The position numbers were made by a program, and so were the translations under genes. A stretch of DNA of 7,232 nucleotides from SFEL01 sp963640685. Lineage in GTDB: Bacteria; Bacillota; Clostridia; Christensenellales; CAG-138. Under the pieces are notes generated by a model. The model was not told the origin of the DNA. It made no database searches and saw nothing but the letters and a program-made list of their open reading frames with translations. The stretch is from positions 1 through 7,232 of the forward strand of contig CAVIAA010000039.1 in the NCBI GenBank assembly GCA_963640685.1. The letters run 5' to 3'. Shown here piece by piece: positions 1 through 5,399 of this stretch. Within the stretch, counting starts at the first letter, position 1, and the number at the start of each line of letters is the position of its first letter.

Positions 1-17
1 GAGGTTTTCTTACTCTG

Positions 18-59
18 CGGGTTTTGCCGCCCGGGAACGAATGTGAGAGGCAAAACCCG
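18..59. repeat. Perfect 11-bp inverted repeat with 20-base loop
   Basis: Arms CGGGTTTTGCC (18-28) and GGCAAAACCCG (49-59) are exactly complementary. Neither strand has a clear T-tract directly after the stem, so it is not a textbook intrinsic terminator. It is the outermost of three hairpins downstream of the minus-strand regulator gene and may be part of a terminator cluster or the end of a gene to the left of the window. Confidence 0.6.
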
Positions 60-67
60 AAAAGAAA

Positions 68-98
68 TCGAAAAAGTGGTCTTTAGCCACTTTTTCGA
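68..98 (-). terminator. Probable intrinsic terminator, possibly bidirectional
   Basis: A perfect 12-bp inverted repeat (68-79 with 87-98; arm TCGAAAAAGTGG) surrounds a 7-base loop. Read on the minus strand, the stem ends in CCACTTTTTCGA and continues TTTCTTTT, giving a broken U-tract after the hairpin. It lies about 40 bases beyond the stop of the minus-strand regulator (stop at 137-139), where a terminator for that gene is expected. On the plus strand the stem itself ends in five T, so it may also work in that direction. Confidence 0.6.
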
Positions 99-104
99 CA
101 CTCT

Positions 105-133
105 CAAGGGAGCGGTATGTTGCCGCTCCCTTG
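105..133 (-). repeat. Perfect 11-bp hairpin just after the regulator stop codon
   Basis: Arms CAAGGGAGCGG (105-115) and CCGCTCCCTTG (123-133) pair completely around a 7-base loop. It begins 3 bases after the minus-strand stop codon. No U-tract follows directly, so it may act with the 68-98 hairpin as a tandem terminator or protect the mRNA 3' end. Confidence 0.6.
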
Positions 134-136
134 CTC

Positions 137-655
137 TCAGATACACTCCACGCCGTAGAGCCTCAACGCTATGCGGCGCACCAGCCGCCGGCGGTTGCGG
201 CGAACTGTTGCAGGGTCGCACCTGAGGCGCAGCGCAGCGTCAGCATCCTTGACGTTGTCAAAGTACTTCAGCTCCACCGCAAGGTAGTATGGGTCGTCGC
301 CTATCGACCGCAGCGCGTGCTGCAGCTTGCGGACCTCTCGCTCATCCGCAGCGAGCCGCGCCCTCAGCTCTGCCAGCTGTGCCGAGTGCACCTCCTCGGG
401 CGTAAGCCGCATGCCCGGGCGGATAAGCTGAACAAGCGAGGCGGAGCGGTGCCTTAGCGCCTCAATTCCGCAGCTCTCCAGCTCGCTCAGCTCTTCCCTG
501 TTGTCCTCAATGCGCTCCCTGATTATCGGCAGCGCATACAGCCGCCTCTCGGTTGCGGCCATTGCGGCCTTTGCCGCGTCCTCCGTCCCGCCGCCGTAAT
601 AGCAATCGAGCGCGGAGGCGCTGAGCATGTGGTTTTCCTCTTTTGAATGATTCAT
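137..655 (-). CDS. ArpU/RinA-like phage transcriptional regulator (helix-turn-helix)
   Basis: The 172-residue product is charged and largely helical. Residues about 40-65 and 85-120 look like helical or coiled-coil segments. The C-terminal part (about 123-168) has the form of a sigma-like HTH: a helix starting at YYLAVELKYF, then DADAALRLRC, then DPATVRRNRRRLVRR as a very basic recognition helix. Length, architecture and position beside a terminase gene fit the ArpU/RinA group of phage late-gene regulators, which act on packaging-gene promoters. The family call is by pattern and not by a search. The ATG at 655 follows AGAGGAG with 6-base spacing. A second ATG at codon 10 (628-626) has its own AGAGGA site, so a 163-residue form starting there is possible. 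The gene is divergent from terL and appears SOS-regulated: an exact GAAC-N4-GTTC box lies between its promoter and its start codon. It could instead be an unrelated small HTH protein of the element. Confidence 0.72.
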   Translation of the reverse strand: MNHSKEENHMLSASALDCYYGGGTEDAAKAAMAATERRLYALPIIRERIEDNREELSELESCGIEALRHRSASLVQLIRPGMRLTPEEVHSAQLAELRARLAADEREVRKLQHALRSIGDDPYYLAVELKYFDNVKDADAALRLRCDPATVRRNRRRLVRRIALRLYGVECI

Positions 656-670
656 GTTCTACTCCTCTTT
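653..670 (-). promoter_or_regulatory. Ribosome binding site and start of the regulator gene
   Basis: On the minus strand the sequence AGAGGAG lies 6 bases upstream of the ATG at 655-653. This supports the longer start. The alternative ATG at 628-626 also has AGAGGA 7 bases upstream, so start choice is uncertain by nine codons. Confidence 0.6.
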
Positions 671-689
671 CTTAAAAAATAGTCTGGCA

Positions 690-701
690 GAACAAATGTT
701 C
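690..701. promoter_or_regulatory. LexA (SOS) box
   Basis: GAACAAATGTTC is an exact match to the Gram-positive LexA core GAAC-N4-GTTC, and the central AAAT fits the RNRY of the Bacillus-type consensus CGAACRNRYGTTYC. It lies about 13-24 bases downstream of the start predicted from the minus-strand promoter at 720-749, where bound LexA would block transcription. It therefore points to DNA-damage control of the ArpU-like regulator. One 12-base match could arise by chance; its position makes chance less likely. Confidence 0.72.
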
Positions 702-719
702 GGCATATCGCGTGAGTAA

Positions 720-749
720 ATCATAACCCTATTTGGGGGCAGTGGTCAA
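720..749 (-). promoter_or_regulatory. Sigma-A type promoter for the regulator gene
   Basis: On the minus strand, TTGACC (749-744) and TATGAT (725-720) are separated by 18 bases, each matching the -35/-10 consensus at five of six positions. The predicted start near 713 gives a leader of about 58 bases that contains the SOS box and the ribosome binding site. Confidence 0.7.
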
Positions 750-835
750 TATCGAATAAGGTCGACATACCGAAAACGGTACTCTGCGCAGCAGCCCTGC
801 ACAAGGCGAGCAGAAAACCCGCCCGAAAGTTGTCG

Positions 836-864
836 TTGAAGGGCGCGCCCGCAGGGGGTATAAT
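836..864 (+). promoter_or_regulatory. Sigma-A type promoter for terL-portal
   Basis: TTGAAG (836-841) and a perfect TATAAT (859-864) are separated by exactly 17 bases. The spacer contains the 10-base palindrome GGGCGCGCCC (841-850), which could be an operator. The expected start is near 871, giving an 88-base leader before terL that includes an intrinsic terminator. Confidence 0.72.
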
Positions 865-897
865 CGATACGGTGAGAAAAAAGGCAAACGGCCGGAG

Positions 898-925
898 GGG
901 AACGCAAAAGCGCGTTCCCTTTTTT
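898..925 (+). terminator. Intrinsic terminator (attenuator) in the terL leader
   Basis: GGGAACGC (898-905) and GCGTTCCC (912-919) form a perfect 8-bp stem around AAAAGC, followed immediately by TTTTTT (920-925). It lies between the plus-strand promoter and the terL start codon and about 27 bases after the predicted transcription start. It would stop transcription before terL unless overcome. No upstream plus-strand gene needs it, so a regulatory role is likely. Confidence 0.7.
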
Positions 926-937
926 GCGCGCAAAAAA
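920..937. repeat. 18-base perfect palindrome overlapping the attenuator U-tract
   Basis: TTTTTTGCGCGCAAAAAA is its own reverse complement. Its T6 half is the U-tract of the preceding terminator, so the following A6 can pair with that U-tract in RNA. It could be a protein-binding site in DNA or part of an alternative fold that affects termination. Confidence 0.55.
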
Positions 938-958
938 CAGAAGGGAGGGCGAGAAAAA

Positions 959-2302
959 ATGATACTTGAACTCAAAGGCGCGCCAAACCCGCGGCAGCGG
1001 GAATTTTTTCTTTCGAGGGCGCGGCACACCGCCTACGGCGGGGCGAGGGGCGGCGGCAAAAGCTGGGCGATGCGGCGCAAGCTGCTGCTGCTTGCGCTGG
1101 GCTACCCGGAGCTGAACGTGCTCATAATGCGGCGAACGCTGCCGGAGCTGCGGGAAAACCACGTCATTCCGCTGCTCAAGGAGCTTAAGGGGGCGGCGAA
1201 ATACAACGCGACGGAGAGGGTGTTCCGCTTCCCAAACGGGAGCAGGCTGCGGCTGGGCTACTGCGACGGCGCAAACGACATCTACCAGTATCAGGGGCAG
1301 GAATACGAGGTGATAGGGCTTGAGGAGGCGACGCACTTTACAGAGGAGCAGATGCAGTTCATGACGACCTGCAACAGAACCTCGCGCAGGGACTTTTCCC
1401 CGCGGATGTACTACACCTGCAACCCGGGCGGAGTCGGCCACGGGTGGGTAAAGCGGCTGTTTATAGACAGGGTATACAGGCGGGGGGAGCGGCCGGAGGA
1501 CTACCGCTTTATACCGGCGCGGATATACGACAACCCGGCGCTGATAACCGCCGACCCGGAGTATTTAAGGCAACTTGAAAACCTGCCGGAGGAGCTGCGC
1601 CGCGCCTACCTCGACGGGGACTGGGACGTGCTTGCGGGGCAGTTTTTCCGCGAGTTTTCACGCGAAAGGCACGTCGTTGAGCCGTTTGAGCTGCCGCGCT
1701 GGTGGCGGCGGTTCCGCTCGATAGACTGGGGCTACAACGACCCCTGCGCCGTGCTTTGGCACGCCGTGGACGGCGAGGGCAGGGTGTATACCTACCGCGA
1801 GCTGTATCTCCGCTTTACGAGGGCGGACAGGGCGGCGGAGCTCATTCGCCGGCAGAGCGAGGGGGAGGACATCGCCTATACCGTTGCATCGCCGGATATG
1901 TGGCAGAAGCGCGGGGCGCTGCTAAAGGCAAACGGCGGCTTTGAAGGGGAAAGCATCGCGGAGCTTTTTTCCCACGGCGGAGTTCCGCTGACCCCTGCGG
2001 ATAACTCCAGAATTTCGGGCTGGCAGCGGGTGCGCGGCTACCTTGCGGATATGCCGGACGGGGAGCCGGGGCTTAAAATATTCTCCTGCTGCGAAAACCT
2101 GATACGGACGCTGCCGCAGCTGATATTCGACGAGGTGAACCGCGAGGACGCGGCACAGGGGGAGGATCACGCGCCGGAATCGCTTCGGTATGCGCTGATG
2201 TCCCGTCCGGCGGCGGCAAGGAGGCCGGCGGTACGGCAGAGCAGCAGGTTTGACCCGCTAAGCGGCGACGATGGGGAGCAGAGAGGCTTCCTTGCAAAAT
2301 AA
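959..2302 (+). CDS. terL: Phage terminase, large subunit
   Basis: The 447-residue product is the ATP-driven motor and nuclease that packages phage DNA into the prohead. Residues 28-35 are the Walker A loop GARGGGKS, following PRQREFFLSRARHTAYG. Residues 117-123 (EVIGLEE) are the Walker B strand with acidic catalytic residues. YTCNPGG at 152-158 fits the coupling motif. The C-terminal nuclease domain begins near residue 250 with SIDWGYNDP (metal-binding Asp256), and a second acidic site is Asp313 in VASPDMW. Length is normal for the family and no frameshift or stop is seen. The ATG at 959 is chosen because GGGAGGG lies about 10 bases upstream; the in-frame extension back to 830 crosses a promoter and a terminator. 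The gene is followed by the portal gene after a 30-base gap, probably as one operon. No small-subunit gene is recognisable just upstream, which is unusual. Confidence 0.93.
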   Translation: MILELKGAPNPRQREFFLSRARHTAYGGARGGGKSWAMRRKLLLLALGYPELNVLIMRRTLPELRENHVIPLLKELKGAAKYNATERVFRFPNGSRLRLGYCDGANDIYQYQGQEYEVIGLEEATHFTEEQMQFMTTCNRTSRRDFSPRMYYTCNPGGVGHGWVKRLFIDRVYRRGERPEDYRFIPARIYDNPALITADPEYLRQLENLPEELRRAYLDGDWDVLAGQFFREFSRERHVVEPFELPRWWRRFRSIDWGYNDPCAVLWHAVDGEGRVYTYRELYLRFTRADRAAELIRRQSEGEDIAYTVASPDMWQKRGALLKANGGFEGESIAELFSHGGVPLTPADNSRISGWQRVRGYLADMPDGEPGLKIFSCCENLIRTLPQLIFDEVNREDAAQGEDHAPESLRYALMSRPAAARRPAVRQSSRFDPLSGDDGEQRGFLAK

Positions 2303-2332
2303 TAATAAAATAATAAAGGAGAAGAAAGAAAA

Positions 2333-3880
2333 ATGCAGACCAGACAACAGGGTATAAACGTTCGGGAGCTATATGAGCTGTTTGAGGAGTTCCGCACCGC
2401 CTACTCGCGGGAATGGGAGAGGCTGGAGCGGTGCGAAAGGCTGTATCGGGGCGACCACTGGCACGACATACCCGAGGGGGACCCCGGCGAGCCGCGGCCG
2501 GTCACGCCGATAATACAATCCACGATAGAGAACGTTCGCGCAGACCTCGTGGATCAGTACCCCGAGGCGATAATCACTGCGGACAGCCCGGAGCACGCCG
2601 AGATAGCCGAGGTACTGACCGGCGCAGTACGCGAGAACCACATCCGCTGCGGCTACGCCGAGGAATACGCAAAGCTGACGCACGACCTGCTGGTCGGCGG
2701 CTATATGGTTCAGGAGGCGGGGTTTGACTGCAGCCTGAGCTGCGGCCTCGGCGGCGCGTTCATACGCGAGGTGGATCCGCGCAGCATAATGTTTGACCCG
2801 CTGTGCGCCGATATCGGCGACGGAAGGGCGGTGTTCAAGTTTGCGCCGTATCCGCGGGCGTGGTTCCGGCAGCACTACCCGGAAAAGGAGGGCGAGATGC
2901 AGGCGGACGGGCTGCTGCTAAAGCCCGTTCGCGACAGCCTGCTCACGGTATCCGAAAAGGACAGCATAATGCTCATAGAGTGCTGGCTGAGGGAATATCA
3001 CCCCGAGACGGGGCGGCACACGCTGCGCATGGTAAAGCTCGCGGGCGGCGTTCTGCTTGAGGACAGCGCGGCTCAGCGCCCCGAAGGGTACTATGCGCAC
3101 GGGGAATACCCGTTTGTCGTTACTGCGCTGTACCCGCGGCGGGGGAGCTGCCTCGGCTTCGGCCTTGCGGATATGTTCGAGAACCAGCAGCTTTACTCTG
3201 ACAAGCTGGATCAGATAGTGCTCAAAAACGCGCTCATGGCCAGCCGGAACAAGCTGCTCGTGACCTCCGCCTCCGGCTTTGACGCGGACGACCTCAGAGA
3301 CTGGTCAAAGGAGGTTCACCGCGGCGAAAACCTGAACGGCATAACCTGGTTCCCGACCGCGCCGCTGCCCGGCTACATACTGGACTACATACGCTCCATG
3401 CGAAACGGCATAAAGGAGGAATCCGGCGCAAACGACTTTTCCCGCGGAATGCCTGCGGGCGGGGTGACCGCGGCCTCCGCAATAGCCGCCTTGCAGGAGA
3501 TGAGCGGCAAGCGAAGCAGAATGGCGGCGAGGGCGATACACGCGGCGTTTGAGCGTGCGGTCAGGCTTGAAATCGAGGTAGAGCGGGAGTACTGCATTTT
3601 CCCGCGGAAGGTTCGGCTTAAAAACCGAACGGACACGCTCAGCGCAAAGCGGCTGATGCAGAAAAGCGAGCTCGGCAACGACCTGCCGCTGGAGTTTACG
3701 GTATCCGTTAAGGCACAGCGGGACAACCGCTTCTCTGTCGCCGCGCACAACGAGCTTATGCTGGGGATGCTCAAGCTGGGCATGATAACGGCGGACGTTG
3801 CGCTGGATATGATGATATTCGACGGGAAGGAGCAGGTTCAGGAGCTGATGCGAAAAAAGCCGGAAAAGGCCGAGGAATAA
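2333..3880 (+). CDS. Phage portal protein
   Basis: The 515-residue product is the likely portal, the ring at the prohead vertex through which DNA is packed and on which terminase docks. It begins with a helical segment and RLYRGDHWHD (about 37-45), then PIIQSTIENVRADLVD (59-74), VGGYMVQEAG (121-130) and VDPRSIMFDP (147-156). A Gly/Ala-rich helix region follows near 370-395 (MPAGGVTAASAIAALQEM). The C-terminal part near 470-506 (NELMLGMLKLGM then MMIFDGKEQVQELM) matches the usual end of P22-type/Clostridia portal proteins. Length is normal and the frame is open throughout. AAGGAG lies 11 bases before the ATG. It directly follows terL, the standard order. What should follow, protease/scaffold and major capsid, is replaced by a convergent lipoprotein gene. 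The stop codon is next to a hairpin whose U-tract serves the opposite strand. Confidence 0.9.
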   Translation: MQTRQQGINVRELYELFEEFRTAYSREWERLERCERLYRGDHWHDIPEGDPGEPRPVTPIIQSTIENVRADLVDQYPEAIITADSPEHAEIAEVLTGAVRENHIRCGYAEEYAKLTHDLLVGGYMVQEAGFDCSLSCGLGGAFIREVDPRSIMFDPLCADIGDGRAVFKFAPYPRAWFRQHYPEKEGEMQADGLLLKPVRDSLLTVSEKDSIMLIECWLREYHPETGRHTLRMVKLAGGVLLEDSAAQRPEGYYAHGEYPFVVTALYPRRGSCLGFGLADMFENQQLYSDKLDQIVLKNALMASRNKLLVTSASGFDADDLRDWSKEVHRGENLNGITWFPTAPLPGYILDYIRSMRNGIKEESGANDFSRGMPAGGVTAASAIAALQEMSGKRSRMAARAIHAAFERAVRLEIEVEREYCIFPRKVRLKNRTDTLSAKRLMQKSELGNDLPLEFTVSVKAQRDNRFSVAAHNELMLGMLKLGMITADVALDMMIFDGKEQVQELMRKKPEKAEE

Positions 3881-3904
3881 AAAAACGGCGCCAAAAAGGC
3901 GCCG
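3881..3904 (-). terminator. Intrinsic terminator of the lipoprotein gene
   Basis: CGGCGCC (3886-3892) and GGCGCCG (3898-3904) form a perfect 7-bp GC stem with a five-base loop. On the minus strand the stem is followed by TTTTTTATT, which overlaps the portal stop codon. It ends the lipoprotein transcript about 16 bases past its stop. On the plus strand the stem is followed by CAAAG, so it should terminate the portal transcript poorly. Confidence 0.85.
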
Positions 3905-3919
3905 CAAAGTCGGTGTGCA

Positions 3920-4924
3920 TTACATTATTTCAAACGAGACGAGGGCAAAGCTGCCGGAGGAGCCGGAAAACTCCGCCGTTGCCGCAGCTATGGATGTCGC
4001 ATCCGCAGAGCCGGGCAGCCCGCTCATCAACATTCCGCTTACGAGCAACGTTCCCTCTGTGCTCTCAACCGCGTCCTCGGCGTAAAAGCCGTAGTCCGGC
4101 GATACCTGAGTGAGCTGCGGGCCGTATTCCGCCGCAGCGGCCTTGAGCAGCGGCAGCAGCTCCTCGTAGTCCTCGGCAGATACCGTGTCGCCGACAAAGT
4201 CCGGGTAAAGGGCGGACTGGCCGAAGCTGAACTCCTGCAGCCCCATGGACTCATCTGCAACGGTTCCCGCGGGGAGGTACACGGTATACCCCTCGTCGCC
4301 GACGGAGAAGCCGTTGAAGAGATCCAGATGACCCTCGATATCCTCCTGCGTAAGGTCGGGGTAATACGCGGGGTCGTCTGCGATTATGTTCCATATCTGC
4401 TGCGCAACGGTGCTCTCGGGGAAGTACACGCCGGAGACGGAGCCCAGGCTCTGCTCATTGCCCTCCGCGTCCATGACTATTACATGCCGCTCCTGCTCCG
4501 TTTCTCCGTCCTCGGTAAAGGATACCGTCTCAGTGAACATTACGTTTGTATATTCGCCGGAGGGGAGGCTGGCCGTGAATACGGTGCTCTCCGCAACGAG
4601 GTTGGGCACAAAGCTGCCGGTGCGCTCCGCATACGGCAGCAGCTCGGATTCTATCTTTGTGATGAGCTCGTCCTCGTAGTCCTCTATTGCGGCGGTCATT
4701 GCGGCGCTGGGCAGCTCCGGCATATAAAAGGTGAGCATAAAGCTCTCCTCGCCCTGCTTAGCCTCCTCCGGGAAGAACACCACGAGCCGGTTTTCGGCCG
4801 AGCCTGCGGGCTCTGCTGCCTGCTCCGGGGCTGCCGTTGGGGCGATTTCGACCACGGGGGCTTCTTTTGAGCAGGCGGAGAGCAGCAGCGCCGCCGTTAT
4901 TATTGCAAAAAGGGTCTTACGCAT
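3920..4924 (-). CDS. Lipoprotein with RsiV/DUF3298-like domain
   Basis: The 334-residue product is probably a surface lipoprotein. It starts with a type II signal peptide, MRKTLFAIITAALLLSAC, with lipobox LSAC and lipidated Cys18. A Pro/Ala/Glu-rich linker follows to about residue 44. Residues about 45-130 look like a DUF4163-type beta/alpha segment. Residues about 155-235, with LTQEDIEGHLDLFNGFSVGDEGYTVYLPAGTVADESMGLQEF, resemble the DUF3298/RsiV domain seen in anti-sigma factors and other extracytoplasmic proteins. The last 80 residues are Ser/Ala/Gly-rich and unfamiliar. No cytoplasmic or membrane-spanning part typical of true RsiV is present, so an anti-sigma role is not supported. The ATG at 4924 follows AGGAGG with 7-base spacing; the upstream in-frame ATG at 4966 has no such site. 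It is convergent to the portal gene and has its own terminator and probable promoter, which fits a cargo ('moron') gene in a phage or a host gene beside a phage remnant. Confidence 0.8.
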   Translation of the reverse strand: MRKTLFAIITAALLLSACSKEAPVVEIAPTAAPEQAAEPAGSAENRLVVFFPEEAKQGEESFMLTFYMPELPSAAMTAAIEDYEDELITKIESELLPYAERTGSFVPNLVAESTVFTASLPSGEYTNVMFTETVSFTEDGETEQERHVIVMDAEGNEQSLGSVSGVYFPESTVAQQIWNIIADDPAYYPDLTQEDIEGHLDLFNGFSVGDEGYTVYLPAGTVADESMGLQEFSFGQSALYPDFVGDTVSAEDYEELLPLLKAAAAEYGPQLTQVSPDYGFYAEDAVESTEGTLLVSGMLMSGLPGSADATSIAAATAEFSGSSGSFALVSFEIM

Positions 4925-4945
4925 ATTTGCGCCTCCTAAACATCT

Positions 4946-4973
4946 ATTATCGCTATAAAAAAGCATAACACAA
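4946..4973 (-). promoter_or_regulatory. Possible promoter of the lipoprotein gene
   Basis: On the minus strand, TTGTGT (4973-4968) and GATAAT (4951-4946) are 16 bases apart. The predicted start near 4939 would lie almost at the AGGAGG site (4937-4932), leaving a very short leader. That makes it plausible but uncertain. Confidence 0.4.
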
Positions 4974-5043
4974 AAGCGCGGCCCGCTTCAACGCATCGCG
5001 GAAAAATTTACAATATAAGCTAAACAAAGCAGGGGGAATAAAA

Positions 5044-5223
5044 ATGGAAATATCCGAAAAGGACAGGAGCACGGTACTGAGCTGCCTTATGGAAATATGC
5101 CAGACCGGCGAGCGGGACGCCGACCGCATCGCCGCGGCAAAGCTGCTGCTCGAGCACACCGCCGACGACGACCGCACGCTGACGGTAGTAATGGAGGGCG
5201 CCGCGGGGGAGTATGGGGGGTAG
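5044..5223 (+). CDS. Small helical protein, probably phage-derived
   Basis: This 59-residue ORF starts MEISEKDRSTVLSCLMEIC and ends at TAG 5221-5223. AGGGGG at 5031-5036 lies 7 bases before the ATG, a good ribosome binding site. The sequence predicts two helices, DRSTVLSCLMEIC (residues 7-19) and DRIAAAKLLLEH (27-38), then a beta-like stretch RTLTVVMEG (44-52) and a Gly-rich end. The helix-loop-helix with an AAKLLLE core resembles small proteins found near phage terminases, including some small-terminase-like ones. That likeness is a weak pattern match and no function is claimed. Composition matches terL and portal and not the transporter to the right. It is divergent from the lipoprotein gene; no convincing plus-strand promoter was found, and the gene may be a remnant. 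Confidence 0.6.
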   Translation: MEISEKDRSTVLSCLMEICQTGERDADRIAAAKLLLEHTADDDRTLTVVMEGAAGEYGG

Positions 5224-5267
5224 GGGGGATATCGGGCGGCATGGATAGCTCATTTATGCACAAATCC

Positions 5268-5296
5268 TTGACTTATTCCTTTTCTCATGTTACATT
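5268..5296 (+). promoter_or_regulatory. Sigma-A type promoter for the transporter
   Basis: TTGACT (5268-5273) and TACATT (5291-5296) are separated by exactly 17 bases. The predicted start near 5303 gives a leader of about 200 bases before the transporter ATG, long enough for regulatory structure. Confidence 0.6.
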
Positions 5297-5384
5297 CGCA
5301 GCATGGGGTGCTCTCGTTAATAATGCCCAACCATACATGCAGTTGGGGGTTAACTTGCGGGAGTGCTCCTTTATGATTACGATA

Positions 5385-5399
5385 ACAGTTTTGAACTGT
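5385..5399. repeat. Small hairpin in the transporter leader
   Basis: ACAGTT (5385-5390) pairs with AACTGT (5394-5399) around TTG. Only six base pairs, and no U-tract follows on the plus strand. Its role is unknown. Confidence 0.35.

Larger units (their letters stand above)
656..958. other. Divergent intergenic control region
   Basis: This 303-base stretch between the regulator and terL carries no convincing gene. It holds, left to right, the regulator's ribosome binding site, the LexA box, the minus-strand promoter, a small inverted repeat TACCG-AAAA-CGGTA (768-781), the plus-strand promoter, an intrinsic terminator, an 18-base palindrome and the terL ribosome binding site. The open frame from 830 that continues into terL overlaps the promoter and terminator and has no ribosome binding site, so it is treated as non-coding. 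Confidence 0.7.

Noticed and set aside
1..136. CRISPR or tandem repeat array
   Set aside because: The repeated stems differ in sequence and are inverted, not direct, repeats.
830..958. N-terminal extension of terL from a TTG at 830
   Set aside because: The stretch overlaps the -10 box, an intrinsic terminator and a palindrome, lacks a ribosome binding site, and terminase similarity starts only after 959.
746..1441. Minus-strand 231-codon open frame
   Set aside because: It is the complement of the control region and terL, rich in Arg/Pro/Leu from GC-rich antisense codons, with no domain pattern.
2369..2875. Minus-strand 168-codon frame and similar open frames opposite portal
   Set aside because: They are shadows of the portal gene caused by high GC content; portal has family motifs in its frame.
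3920..4924. True anti-sigma factor (RsiV) with a partner sigma gene
   Set aside because: The protein is a lipoprotein without a cytoplasmic sigma-binding segment, and no sigma gene is adjacent.
4925..4966. Longer lipoprotein start at 4966
   Set aside because: The 14 extra residues would precede a complete signal peptide, and only the ATG at 4924 has AGGAGG at proper spacing.
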